64,000 nt of DNA, from NCBI GenBank assembly GCA_002794735.1, contig NBAZ01000006.1, forward strand, positions 496,001 through 560,000, read 5' to 3'. The notes under the pieces were generated by a model. It was not told where the DNA came from. It made no database searches and worked only from the letters and a program-made list of their open reading frames with translations. The stretch comes from Pyrrhoderma lamaoense (lineage: Eukaryota > Basidiomycota > Agaricomycetes > Hymenochaetales > Hymenochaetaceae). Shown here piece by piece: positions 46,442 to 59,126 of the stretch (position 1 is the stretch's first letter; each line of letters opens with the position of its first letter). The position numbers and the translations under genes were made by a program.

Positions 46442-48611
46442 TCAATATTCGTCAACGTCAGGTAGCGACATGTAATCTGACTTGTCATCAGACATTCCGG
46501 AACTCTCCCTATAATCATATTCTTCTCTTTCCCGCATTCTCTTTTCACTTCCCGCCACCATACTTGCGTCATCCTCCTCTTCTTCCTCTTGTGCAGGTTC
46601 ATATTCATATTCCCTTAACACCGTTCGCATAGCATAGGCAATGATCGGAGTTGTCGGCCTCACCACTGGGCCTGGTGCATCCTCTTCAAGTCTATCAAGC
46701 TTCAAAACCTTATCATAACCCCCGCCTTCAACAGTCACAGGATCACTCCACCTCAGCTCAAATATCCGTGCACGGATCATATCATCTACGGCGCGGACTC
46801 CTAACGCTCTACAGAGTGCAAAGTACCTTACACAGCCCGGTCCGGCACCCGAAGCAGAGACCTTGTGTATCACATCAAGTAACTGCATGGCTTTGAACGA
46901 GGGTGGAGCGGTCGAAGCGGTCGAGAATCGGTTTAATGGGGGACCAGTTGAAGGAATTGGAGTATAGATCTTATATCCGGCCGGAGGAAAGTGCGCTGTT
47001 GACCCCCGTGATCCTCGTTTCTCTTTTTCAAGAGCATCCAGTTCGCTCTCAGAGGCGTGGAGTAACTGAAGATTGAGCAGAGAGTGAGCTTGAAGGAAGT
47101 GGCTACTTTTTTCAACTAACATGAAGTTTAGTAAACTTTGAACGCAGAAGTTTGGACAGTTTTCACTTACTTGTAAGTTCTCCACCCGCATTTACTGGAT
47201 AAGGAAGAGAGATATTTAGTACATAGATCGGTATAAGTATCCTTGGAGTGTATTACTTACCGAAATCCGTAACGTAGTCCGCCCAGTGAACTAGTTTTCC
47301 ACCGAATGCATCAAATAATTGTTCAAAATCGAGTTTCGGACGAAGTAATTCTGGAACACCAGGTAGCAACCTCTCCAAGAAGTATTCACGAGTTTCTGCC
47401 TTTGAACAGTCACCTATGCATATAATCTGCTAGAATTTAGATGAGGTTGGTTTTAAGTTAGAAAACGTGATCTCACTTTACAATGCTGCATGATGTTCAG
47501 CTGTCGCAACCAAGACTGATAAAAACTGTCACTAGTTGCATGGACAACATGGCAGAGTCTATCTTGTTTTGTTAAGACAAGCATAGAGTCAAGGATACAC
47601 TTCATAGCTTCTTTTGATCGTATAAGCGCTGGTCTGTATAGCTATTTAATTCAGCGCAGCACCCCATAATATACAATTCAATTACTCACAGCTTGTGCGC
47701 CTCATCAAAAAAGATGACAGGCATTCGCCTCACAGGGTTATCCATAGAAAACGTTGCACGGGGTTCAGATTCTGGCAGCTTCTCCATAGATCTTTCAGTA
47801 TCTCGACTGGGAAGCTTTTGGTGGGTATCCTCAACCTTTGTTCCTTGCGATGAGATAGGGTCGTCCGCCACTACGTTCTCCTTATGAGGGTTAAATTTCC
47901 AGTAGTGAAGAAGAGCACTCTGAAACAGCTCCATCAACCGAGCGATATCACTTGTTTTCACTGATTCGGGTCCATTACGCTCGATACTGCGCTCGATATT
48001 CAACCTGTCGTGCTGTTTCCGTGATTAATCCCTGGTTCATGGATAGCACTATTATTTTCCACCTACCTTAAAGGCCCAAGCCTCCTTTTCGAACTCTTCA
48101 TAGCCCTCAATGCTTTGACTTAAATAGATGAAGTACAGTTCCATCTGCTTGCTCAAGCTCAAGTATAATCCGGAAATATCTGCAAATCCTGCGATCCGAA
48201 GGTCAAAGTGCAAGACATGGTAACGCGAAGAGCTCAGGACTTCTCGAAGAAGTGCGGTCTTCCCTACTGAGCTAGCCCCACATAAGACTGTAAATGAAGG
48301 AGGCCCTTCAAAAATACGGGTGAGGGTGCGAATTTCGGCTGGGCGCTCAAAGAAACCGGGAAGCGGTGAGAAGGTATGAGTCGTCGGGAGTTGAGAGCGC
48401 TCTTTACTCTCTTTGATCTCTTGTCTAGCTTCTTCAAGAGATCTGCGTGCCTCGGCGAGGGATTTGAGTGTTTCTCCGGGCTACATCCGTGCTGAAGAAT
48501 GAGTTTATTCGTTGACTAACCGAGATACATTTGGATACGCACATTTGCTAAGACAGAAAGGATTTCTCCGAGGCCGAATAGATTGCGAGTCTGGATTGTT
48601 GGAAGAGGCAT
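46442..48611 (-). CDS. P-loop ATPase of archaeal-ATPase/STAND type
   Basis: Start ATG 48609-48611 (MPLPTIQTRNLFGLGEIL). Exons 48543-48611, 48067-48480 and 47690-48012 are followed by several shorter ones and a last exon near 46442-47130. After a short coiled segment (LAEARRSLEEARQEIKE) comes FSPLPGFFERPAEIRTL, Walker A GASSVGKTALL (~residue 100) and Walker B VIFFDEAHKL after a Ser/Glu-rich insert. Then comes VVHATSDSFY, a sensor-like strand, and a helical lid (DCSKAETREYFLERLLPG). The C-terminal half is a winged-helix-like region (AMQLLDVIHKVSASGAGPGC, DMIRARIFELRWSDP) with an acidic tail. The order fits the archaeal ATPase family (PF01637-like). In fungi its role is undefined, and mitochondrial association cannot be decided from sequence. 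Confidence 0.8.
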
Positions 48612-49717
48612 CCCCCGCCTCGGGGAAGATTTGTTCGAAATATCCAAGCAAAGGAATCAGTGGAGAGTCTGAAAGCACTGGAACGAGAGCGAGGCATGAT
48701 TGACGACGAAGAACCCCTCATTGTTGTGAAAACAGAGACGTGGTCTGAAAGAGAGCTAAGCGAAGTAGACAACGTTGGAAGGGTGTGGTGGAGGAGAATG
48801 AGCCATATGATGTAAGACTTGACGCTAACATTCTTTGCGTCAATTACTATTCGTTTTATTATTTTTATTATTTTATACTTTTTTCATTCAACTAAATGGA
48901 ACAAACAGCCAGAACAGAGAACAGGGGCACGCCAGAAACACGAGTTACGTGCGTTACACTCCAGTCACGTCGTCACACACACACGTTACTCGGCGCGTAT
49001 ATTATTATTATATCCGAAACCCCGCGAGTCGTCGTTCAGATTTTCTTGCTTTTATTAGCGTTTACTGATTCACAACCCCGTCCAAGGCCCTCGACTGCGT
49101 ATTTTTAGTAGTGGTGACAGGAAAGGAAAGGGAGCTCACAGTGAACTCTTTGTCAGCAGAGCTTGTCTAAGGAGCTGGTGCTATTATCACTCAGAACAGA
49201 ACAAGAACCTTAATCTCGGCGCACAACGGGCCATCATGCTTCTCTGCACTCCTTGTTCTACAATATGGCTTCTTCTGGATCACAAATACGAGCTATCGGA
49301 AGCTGATCTCCTGAATAAACAAATCTAGTCACAAACACTCGTCCGCTCTCTGTATCTCTCTATCAATCGTCGTCATGTTTTATCATAACATTCATTGTTC
49401 GAACCCCCGCTGACACTGGTAGGGGACTGGCCTCAAGCACAAGGAGGCATCCATCGTGTTTTAATAATGAATAATAATAATAAAAACAAAGAGATTAAGA
49501 CTGTCGTCGTGGGAACCGCACCACTAATATGGACAATCGCGATAATGATCGCGCGCGTCTATTTCTCTCAGATCATCGCATACTGGGCAGCTACTACTTG
49601 TCCTTTCCCAAATGCATATATAAGTCTCGATATTTCGGTGCATTTTTCCATCCTCTCACTTTCCGTTCCATTTTCATCTCTCACTTTCAAACATTTTCAT
49701 TTCACTAATTTCAAACA
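48612..49717. other. Divergent promoter region of the ATPase and Argonaute genes
   Basis: About 1.1 kb without a supported gene. The three overlapping plus-strand ORFs around 48819-49108 lie in a low-complexity stretch (ATTATT runs and CACACACACG). The ~100 bases before the Argonaute ATG are C/T-rich (CTCTCACTTTCAAAC), like many fungal 5' UTRs. Confidence 0.4.
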
Positions 49718-52700
49718 ATGAGTTATCGCGGTGGTCGAGGAGGAGACCGAGGTGCTCCTAGGGGACGTGGATCTGACAGAGGAGGGTCAGGTCCTGGCTT
49801 TAGAGGTGGGGGAAGAGGCTTTGGCGGAGACAGAGGCGCCCCTCGTGGAGGTGACCGTGGAGGCTTCCGAGGTGGCGACCGTGGACGTGGAGGACGTGGA
49901 GGTGGTCCAGGACGTGAACCGGGAGGGTTAGTAGCTAAATGCGCCATTATGTCTTTGATCCTATTGGAAGGACATCTCTTATGCATCGCAAACTGACTGA
50001 TGCCATTCATTAGAATTTTCTCTGCGCCGGATCAAGCAAATGAAATTGATAGTCGTCTCAGCATGAAAGATCAGACTAGCTTGGTCTCTAGTTTTCGTTC
50101 ACTAACTATTAATGATAATGAGCTTCCTCTCCGTCCCGGTTGGGGAACTAAAGGTCAAGCCATCAAGCTTCGTTCCAATTTTTTCGCGGTCAAAGTTCCC
50201 AAAGCACCACTTCAAGAGTATGATGTAAAAATACACCCTGCGACTTCTATTCGTCGCGTTAAACGGCGCATTTTTGAACTTGTAGAACAATTGCCAGATT
50301 ACGCGCGTTATCGTGTGGGTGTAGCACATGACTATAGTGCGAAGCTTATTGCTTCAAAACCCTTGCCCCAGCCCCTACAGTTCTCAATCACATACTCGGA
50401 AGATGATGATGCCCGCCCTGATCCCAAGGGTCCCAAGACGTATACAGTCGAAATCATCTTCATCCAAGAAATAGCTTTAGATATTCTTTCGGGATATTTA
50501 ACTGGAGATTTATCGCATCGTGAGACTGATGTAGCGCCTATCTTAGCTGCCTTGAATATAATCCTTGCACAACACCCTACTAGGAACGGCGTAATGGTTG
50601 GTCGGAATCGGTTCTTTTTCCCGCATGATAGCTTCCAACTAGGTGCAGGGCTTGAAGCCTGGAAGGGTTTCTATAGTTCCGTACGCCCTGCGTACAAACA
50701 ATTGATGGTCAATGTCAATGTTGCAACTACGGCATTTTATACCGAAGGTAATCTTGCAAATTCAATGATTGAATTCCGTAATGCAACATATGGCGGTCGC
50801 GTCGATTCGTTCGTAAAGGGTGTTCGTGTGATGACCACTCATCTTGGTCATAAAAAGAATATTCGCAAGGTTTCAAGTTTGACGGCTAGGTCCCACAGAT
50901 TCGAGTGGGATGAAGAAGGAAAGAGGGTCGTCACAGTAGAAGAGTATTTTGCGAGGAGTAAGTTAATTCTCTTTCTCTTTCTTTACAGATGCTAAGTTAG
51001 ATTACAGAATACAGGATTAAACTTCAATACCCGGATATGCCACTCGTGGATGTTGGTTCCATCAAACCGAATCTGATGCCCGCTGAGGTTTGCCAGATAC
51101 TCCCTGGGCAACCTTTCCGAGGCAAATTAACGGATGATCATACGGCTAATATGATTACACACGCTTGCAAGCCTCCTAATGTCAACGCAAGAGCAATCGT
51201 TGGTCCTGGACTCGAGAGTCTTGGATTCAAGTCAAATCAAATACCTCTTCCTGGCTTCGGTATCAGTATCAGTGGTCAGATGGCATTGGTCCCAGCGCGT
51301 GTACTGCCTATGCCACGTGTTATGTACTCTCAAAAGGCTCAAGAAGTCGACGCCCGTGCTAGCTGGAACTTGCGTAGTGTCAAATTTTCTCGTGGCGCTT
51401 CATTAGACCGATGGGCAGTACTACTTATCCGTGACGGTAACTCTCGTGCAGAATTCCAGGGCACTGATGATCCTGAATTGCACCAGACAATCAGGGGCTT
51501 CATGAAAATGTGCAACACAAGTGGTATGAACATTCGTAATGACCCGCGTTATATCCAGGCCTATCTCCCGAACAAGAGGGATGATGATAGTATCCGGAAG
51601 AAGGCTATCACTACAATCCGTAGTGCAATCATAAGCCTTAACCCGAGGGTTGAGCTACTTATGGTGCTTTTGTCCAGCAGTGATAAAAACATCTATTCTG
51701 GTATTAAGCATCTTTGTGACGTTCACTTGGATGTTCATACAGTCTGTGTCCATTCAGAAAAGATTCGCAAGGAGAAGGGACAATTGCAATATTTCGCTAA
51801 TGTCGCCTTGAAGTTTAATATGAAGCTTGGTGGAATCAATCACAATCTTGACATGGACTCTATGCAATGGCTCAAGCAAGAGCCGACCATGCTGGTTGGT
51901 ATGGATGTCACGCATCCTGGTCCGGGAAGCTTGAGGGGTACTCCCTCAATCGCTGCTGTTGTTGGTAGTGTAGATGATCAATTCGCTCAGTACCCAGCCA
52001 GCTTGAAAATTCAAGAGACTAAGAAAGAAGTATGCATGCTTTTGTTTTATCTCAAAGGAAAGCTTTGCTCATAAAATTTTTAATAGATGATTAGCGGTCT
52101 AAGGGAAATGATGCAGGAACGTCTTGAAGCATTCCGTGCGAAGTCGAGGAACATGCTTCCCAGGAGGGTTCTCGTATATCGTGATGGTGTTTCCGAGGTA
52201 CTTACACTTTGATTATTTCATACCCAATATATCTAAACCTCATCTTTAAAGGGTCAATACGCAACAGTTGTCAAGGAAGAGATGCCTGCTATTCTTGAAG
52301 CATTTAGGAGGTTTGATCAACCAGGTAAACCTTACCGTCCAAAGCTCTCTATCGTTATTTGTGGGAAACGTCACCACACACGCTTCTTCCCGACGGATAT
52401 GAGTGACGCGGACTCTCTTGGGAATGCAAGGCCAGGCACTGTTGTCGATCAGGGTGTTACAGGCATCTACGCATTCGATTTCTTCCTTCAAGCGCACGGT
52501 GGTCTCCAAGGAACGACACGTCCAACACATTACCTTGTTGTCCATGACGAGATCAAGTTTGAAGCTGATCAGTTGCAGAAGTTGACGAATGATGTTAGTT
52601 ATATGTTTGCTCGTGCTACGAAAGCTGTTAGTCTCGTTAGTCCTGCTTACTACGCAGATCTTGCGTGCGAACGTGGACGTTGTTATCTTCTTGAGTTGCT

Positions 52701-52824
52701 TACAGCAGTTGAGACGAACACGTCTAGCACTTCGGCAGAACAGGAGGTCTACAAGAACGCTGAGTCCCTCTGGAAGAATGGTGTGCAGGGACCGAATCTA
52801 AAGAACAGCATGTTCTACCTTTGA
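49718..52824 (+). CDS. Argonaute (QDE-2-like), slicer residues intact
   Basis: Small-RNA-guided effector of RNA silencing. Exons 49718-49926, 50014-50957, 51008-52029, 52087-52197 and 52252-52824 give 952 aa, all in frame. An RGG/GGDRG-rich low-complexity N-terminus (residues 1-70) precedes the N domain (LPLRPGWGTKGQAIKLRSNFF), the linker (GRNRFFFP), PAZ (AYKQLMVNVNVATTAFY to YRIKLQYPDMPLVDVG), MID and PIWI. The DEDH tetrad is visible: Asp in VGMDVTHPG, a likely Glu finger in the IQETKKE region, Asp in VYRDGVSEGQ and His in PTHYLVVHDEI. HTRFFP and the small C-terminal FYL are also typical. The protein should therefore cleave target RNA. RGG tails in Argonautes are often methylated and bind Tudor or RNA partners. 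An 87-nt first intron follows the RGG exon. Confidence 0.96.
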
Positions 52825-53491
52825 AGTTTTTTCTCTTGGAAAACAATGATACGTTTTGGAATACTCTTTTCTCTTTACAACTGTTCTTTTTAGAACTGCC
52901 AAATTATCTTGTTCTGTCATCAACCCCCGTCTGTCCCCCTTCACCCACCTATCCCCCTTTCCACTTTCTACTTCTCCCCCTTACCCCTTTTTTCTCTCTT
53001 TCTTTTCTATGATGAAATGACTTGATCACTTTATGCAAAAGCATCTTCTGGTTGTTCAAATAGTCTCTTATATTTCTTTTTCTCTTCTTTTTCTTCTTCT
53101 TCTGTATAGTCTGTAATATCTGATATTGAGACTCGGTTTTTTTTGTTGTACTTATAATAATAATTCAGCGGGGATAAAATATAACTAGGATTTTTTCCAT
53201 TTCCTGATTGTGCAAGTAAATGTTGAATGTATTATATTGAAAATTGTGCCGTTAAATGAGTAAAATGGTATATGTATGTATGCCGATATGAGAACTCTAA
53301 TCAAAAAAAGGAGAAACCGTTATAAAATTACGTCTACATGTAATCCCGCATCCCTCACACAAGCACCTACATTCACATCACATCACATCCACACAAACAC
53401 ATCCACACACAAGTATACTACCAAAGAAGCATCCCTCATCTCCATCAGGAACATCTCGTAAAGCGTCAGGGTTGATTACTGAATTAGCAGT
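52825..53491. other. Convergent 3' flanks of Argonaute and phosphatase
   Basis: T- and C-rich stretches after the Argonaute stop (CTTTTTCTCTTC and similar) and AT-rich DNA further on. No gene was recognised; the small ORFs here are low-complexity. Confidence 0.35.
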
Positions 53492-56035
53492 TTAGAGTTG
53501 TTTCAAAGTCTCGATTTGACTTCTAGGAGGGGGCGATCCGGTGGTAGTGTTCCATTCTTTCCCAGGCGGGACAGTCCAATCTCCGTGGCATTCGTATACC
53601 CAATCAGTCTCTTTGATAATCTCTTTCTGTGCTGCTACGAATGTATCTACCGGACACATCCCGTCTTTTTGGTCCGGACAGCCTCGGATTCCGGTGAGTG
53701 GAGCAACACCATCGTTAATGATGATACGAATCTGGTCACCTTCGAGTCCGTCACAGGATAAAACTGAGTGTGAACGTTGAGATGATTAGAATTTGAGTAT
53801 GGTAGGAGATAAACCAGAAAGAGCTCAATTGATAGTTATCGTATCAGAAGATAAAGTACTCACGCTGGAACTGGACGTTAGTTGCAAAAGGTGAAAGCTG
53901 GCTTGACACGAAACTCCTATTCTCTGGTATCCTGTCCGCGGGCAGTGGTCCGCTAGCCGCAAAACTCGTCAAATTAAGTGCCGTAATGACGTTCAAAACG
54001 ACAACTTCGTGTGTCGCATCTACATATAGACTCTGATCAAGAGGGAACGTTCGGGGATCATCGTCAAGCGTGGCATTTGTAGAGGAATTGTGGACTTCTA
54101 TCGGTGTATGTGTGAGTCGAGCGACGAGTTCCTGTATGTAACCTATTCCTTGCACCCGAGCAACAGGAGAACCAAAAGCGGATCCATACCTAGGAATCAA
54201 GTTTCAGCACTCGATTGACGAAGAAAAGTAACTAATGTTTACCAGAAGAATAGATCAAGTGCATACTCAAACCCTTCCCATTCTTCCTCAGTGAATAGAC
54301 CACAAAATGCACTGTAACCTATCGCAACGGTCTTCCAGTGGGATTAGTATATGTGTTAATTATTATTCTTAGGTTGTTCCCTTACTTCATATGCACACAT
54401 CTGAAAGCGTTTTTAATGAGTGGGTATGGTCTGAGATAGCTGAAGTCTCACCTGTTGTAGAGCATATACATCTTCTATGCTGAGATCATATCCTTGAATT
54501 TGGTTCTGTAGGCGTGTTTGTGCATTTTTTAGATAGATACCGGCCCATTCTTTTATGTAGGGTATTGCTCGATGAGCCTTTGATCGATCTTCTGCATTGG
54601 GACAAGTCTTGTACGGTGCGAGGGTGTTATTATACTAGATAAGATTGGTAAGTTGTTAGTGAACTGAATGGAAGTAAAAGGTAGACGTTTTGTATTTCTC
54701 ACCCCTTTCTCTTCGATGGTTACACTTTGCAGATACTTCCCCTCAATTGGAAGTCCAAAGAAGCCGACAGCAAAATTTAATGCAGAATGTAACATGCGGT
54801 CCCTAAAGCACATCAATAGAGTATTTGACGAATAAAAGAAATTAGGCATTACTGGGATTCAGTGCGGAAAACGGGGAGTGCATTGGCTTCGGTAAAGTTC
54901 TGATACAATTTGTTAGAATTCTTCCGTTAAAAATGAGTTAATTAGATCGATTACCTTCAGTAAGAAGCCATATTTGATACGTAATGATACACCAAGGTCG
55001 ACTTAAGTGATTATCAGGGGAATGCATAATATTCACAGTAAGTGATACTTACACAATTGCTGGCGTCCAAAAGGCGTCAACACTAACTTAAATTAGTTTC
55101 TAGTTCCTAAGTCGATCATGATGAGATCAATTTACCTTCTTCTCCGAGTTTGTATGTCCTAGAGTTTAAATTAGCATGAATTGCTTATAGTTTTATTTTT
55201 CGAACACACCAATCATTCAAAAAGCTAAGCTCTCCAGAAGCATTCCAACCGGCAGCTGATTCATGTAAGCGTTTTGTAAAGTCGGCTGGGCCTCCGTATG
55301 GAGCTAAGTCAAGAGTTTAAGTTACTAGCTGAGGCGGAAGAGAGGGAAGTACTGACACCAGTCCGTAGGATATCGAGCACCATGACGGTGAAGGAAGTGA
55401 AGACCGGTCACCGCACATTGTTCTGGAGCTTCTGGCCCTGAATCGATACCGAACGTCCCGCGTTCAATGCTATACCAGGGAGACAAGTTTCCCCAGCTTT
55501 TGAACATATCGAACTCATCCTTCTTTGGGCCATTGTTACTTCCCTTAGCGGTAGGAGTAACGAGTACTGGTGCACCGGAGTGGATTGGATAAGATGGGGC
55601 AGTTGCGATCACGGCAGGTTCGGCACCAGTTGGAGTTTTACCTGCATATCCAACATCGGTTGGAAATATTGAAGTGTCACCATTAGTCGGGGAAGTAGGA
55701 GGATAGTTATGACGTTCTGTTGACCCAACGTAAGGTGGTGCAGCTATTCTAAACTTGTCTGAGTTGGTAGACACAGACGAGCTCCGGAATGGAGAACAGA
55801 GTGCAGGGAATAGTGCCGAAGTTTGGGCCGAAATCAGAATTCCTCCCAAAAACGCGAGCAAGAGATGAAAGAAGGTGATCCCGGCACCTGAAGAGCTCTT
55901 GACTATACCTGGCGTTTGCTGTTCGACATCGCCCTCTTGAGAATTTAAGAAAGCTTTTTGGTCTTTAGCTTGTACATCAAAGTATGATACGGGCTTGTAC
56001 TCGCCAATTCTCTCGACATCAGAGCTGCGAGACAT
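53492..56035 (-). CDS. Membrane-anchored histidine acid phosphatase (phytase-like)
   Basis: Branch-2 histidine phosphatase hydrolysing phosphomonoesters, possibly inositol phosphates. Start ATG 56033-56035; an in-frame extension beyond it has no ATG. The first exon (~55340-56035) carries a cytosolic ~60-residue N-terminus, one transmembrane helix (ITFFHLLLAFLGGILISA), a Ser/Thr/Pro-rich stem and the catalytic LHFLHRHGARYPT (RHGxRxP). About eight short exons follow (e.g. DRMLHSALNFAVGFFGLP; SAFCGLFTEEEWEGFEYALD). The penultimate exon (~53870-54190) has YVDATHEVVVLNVITAL, where HE replaces the HD of fungal phytases, closer to the HAE type of MINPP enzymes. The last exon, 53492-53763, holds Cys pairs and ends QIETLKQL. 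Predicted type II topology puts the enzyme on the lumenal or outer side. Confidence 0.85.
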
Positions 56036-56962
56036 GGCAGTACCCACTCAGGCTCTGCTCACAGCGCTCCTTGAAGACCCCCGTTAACGGTTGTAAGTAC
56101 TAAAAACGTGACGTAAATCAATTTAATGCCCATGTGAATGTAACAGCATCACAACCGAAGATTCCGTATTTATGCGTCTCTCCAAGGTTGCACCTTCAAC
56201 TATCTATTTACAGAATTACAACACACCCTTTACCCCCACTCTCGGTACTTAGACACAGTCGGCGAAGAGTAACCCTCAGTAATTGCGAAGCTTCTGATGA
56301 TCCTCACAATCTGTATATAAGGCAGATGTTATCATATTATGTAATAGTCAAATGCTGGGAAGTTTGCTATGGATTTGTTGATCACAGATTCTTGACACAT
56401 CCCCCTCCGAAACGCACTCTCGGCCACTTGGAAAATATTTACTCTGTATATATACGTTCATACTACTCCGAAATGCGTATACGCAATTGAGAGTCCAAAA
56501 TGACTTATCAACTCCCCAAATATATTTCATCAGCTAAGGTTCTTCATAGCCGTGTAAAGTCTCTAAAAAGTCTTGAAACGATTTATTTATCTCGAGAACA
56601 GCCTTCGAGATGTTGACCCAAACTTCACGAAATAAAAAATAGAGGTATAACTAGACTAAATCTCTAAAGCTTCCATTTCTTAGTCTTGTGACACAATACC
56701 ATTAGCTAGCCCTATTAATGGTCATTCCACACTATTCGACCGTGTTATCAGAACCTGTTTTCGTTAGTGATGCATGTGGTAAAACAGCTTCCAGCGCTAA
56801 ATTATTCTCTGCTTTACCACGCGATAAGGCTGAAAATCCATATTTAACTTTATACATATATTTTTTTCTCAGTAGTTTGGTAAATATATAACGAGTAGAA
56901 ATTCGCTATCTATCTCTTTGGCAGCTACTTTTCGATATTTCTTTTCACAAGGGAGGTACAAA
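56036..56962. other. Intergenic, divergent promoters of phosphatase and amidase
   Basis: No supported gene. The 118-aa plus-strand ORF at 56134 and the minus-strand ORF at 56348 have no recognisable content. A TATATATTTTTTT stretch ~100 nt upstream of the amidase ATG could be its core promoter. Confidence 0.35.
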
Positions 56963-59067
56963 ATGTTGCCGATGATACTGTACCCAATTCTCCTCCTATG
57001 TTTTGCTTCAAGTATAAGTGGCTCTTCGCTATCCCAAAAATTCCCGGACTTGTATGAAGCTTCTATTGACGAATTGAATATTGGCCTTAATCATGGGGCC
57101 TTCTCTAGCGTCGACCTTGTAAAGGTAAGGCCCATTAATATAACATCTTTCATAGCTATCTATTCATCTATTAACCAACATTTTTCAAGGCTTACTTTGC
57201 TCGGATCGAAGAAGTTAATTTACAAGGTCCCACTTTACGTGCCATTTTGGAGCTCAATCCTTCTGCATTGGAACAGGCAGCTGCCTTAGACAAGGAAAGA
57301 GCGGTCAAAGGGGCAAGAGGTCCCTTACATGGAATCCTATTCTATTGAAAGACAATATCGCTACGGTATCCTCTGAAGGTATCGCTCGTGCCCCATTTAA
57401 TTTTGAGAAAAGACATGACCATGATTGTATGCAGGAATGAATACAACTGCTGGCTCTTTCTCGCTTCTCAATTCCGTTGTTCCCGATGATGCCGGAGTTG
57501 TGAAAAGACTTCGGGCTGCTGGGGCAATCATACTTGGTAGATACATCTTGGCTTTGGTTGAGAAGATTGTAATTTGATTATTGAATGTATTGTATTATAA
57601 GGGAAGGCGAATTTATCCGAATGGGCGCATTTTAGAGGAAATTTGGCATCTGGCTGGTCTGGGAGAGGTGGCCAGTCTACTAATGCTTACTTCCCAAATG
57701 CAGACCCATGTGGGTCATCTTCTGGCTCAGGTATCGCAACATCAATCGGTTTAGTGACGGTATCACTTGGTTCAGAAACGGATGGGAGTATTACTTGCCC
57801 TTCAAGCAATAATAACCTTGTAGGTATCAAGCCCACTGTCGGCCTTACTTCTCGAGCTGGAGGTATTGCAGTCTTAATTCATTAGAGCGCTCACAATATC
57901 TCATTTAACTATTTTTTACTCTTTTTCTTTCTCAATCCCTTAGTTGTTCCAATTTCTGAACACCAGGATACAGTTGGTCCCATGACTCGATCTGTTTCTG
58001 ATGCCGCAATTGTTCTTTCCATAATTGCTGGGCCAGATCCTAATGATAACTTTACGCTTGCACAACCTCCAGTAGTCCCTGATTTTTCTTTGGCACTGAA
58101 TCCTAATGCTCTCAGAGGTGCTCGTATCGGTGTTCCCCGCCGAGTGTTCTTAGACGATAGCATCACTGGAAATGATCCTTTTGTGAATATAGTTTTTGAG
58201 GAAGCACTCGATACTATCAGAAATCTTGGGGCCACTGTAATAGATCCGGCAGACTTACCAAGCGCAGATGAAATCGCCGTGAGCAATAATGAAACCATTG
58301 TGCTAGATGTCGACTTCAAGGTATGCAGATGACGTAACTGTTTTAGCTATTCATTGCCGTTATATAATTTAATGCGTATAACTTATATCACAGATTCAAC
58401 TCAACAATTACTTTGAAGCACTACTTGAGAATCCGAGCGGGGTTCGTAGTCTTGCAGACCTGATAGCCTTTGATGATGCCAATCCAGCTCTTGAGGAACC
58501 AACAAATTTTACTGATCAATCAGAGTAGGAGCCTGTTTTCTAATCCCCTTCTTTGTCAGTATCTCATAGCTTTGGGCTTAGACTTATAGAATCGGAAGCT
58601 ACAAATGGTTTCAACGCGGCGTACTTCCAATCGTTAGCTTTCGATAAGGACCTAGGAGCAACTCGAGGGATCGATGCTGCTCTCAAGGCTTTTGATCTTG
58701 ATGCTTTAGTTCTCCCTGCGCCTGGTTTCACGACAGTACCAGCAGGTGCATAAAACCAGTCTTCTCTAATGGAGACACTTTTCTCAGATGTTTCTCTTAT
58801 TTTTTAGCAATCGCCGGTTACCCCATCGTTACCGTTCCATTGGGTTTCTATCCGGACAACGTAACAATTGGAAGAGCTGGACCCCTGACATTCTATCCTG
58901 CTCCGGGAGTCCCATTCGGACTATCTTTCTTGGGAACAGCCTTTGATGAGTTCAACCTTATCAGCTTTGCATTTTCTTATGAACAAAAGACGAAAACACG
59001 CCTTGCAAGAAAAGCTTTCCCTGCAGCCATACCAAAAACGCAACTTCAAGATATAATTAGGGAATAG
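56963..59067 (+). CDS. Secreted amidase (amidase signature family), one apparent frameshift
   Basis: Amidase hydrolysing a C-N bond of an amide; substrate unknown. Start ATG 56963 opens a signal peptide (MLPMILYPILLLCFASSISG). Eight exons: 56963-57124, 57190-57378, 57435-57536, 57602-57862, 57944-58320, 58394-58524, 58582-58745 and 58808-59067. The Ser-cisSer-Lys site is visible: Lys in LLKDNIATV, the Gly/Ser loop CGSSSGSG, and Ser in SETDGSITCPS; the C-terminal part has AIAGYPIVTVPLGF and ends LQDIIRE. In exon 2 the frame breaks exactly before the catalytic Lys, at 57336-57337 (CC for CCC); with one more C it reads HGIPILLKDN. The relatives I have in mind are annotated as putative glutamyl-tRNA amidotransferase A-like, but the secretion signal argues for an extracellular role. 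A degraded second copy lies downstream. Confidence 0.9.
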
Positions 59068-59126
59068 CAACCAAAGAACGTAAAATTTGTGGAAGTACTT
59101 GTAGTACCCTGAAAAATGATAATATG

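Noticed and set aside
49723..50010. Pro-rich minus-strand ORF over the Argonaute leader
   Set aside because: Antisense of the RGG-coding repeat; codon structure fits the plus-strand gene.
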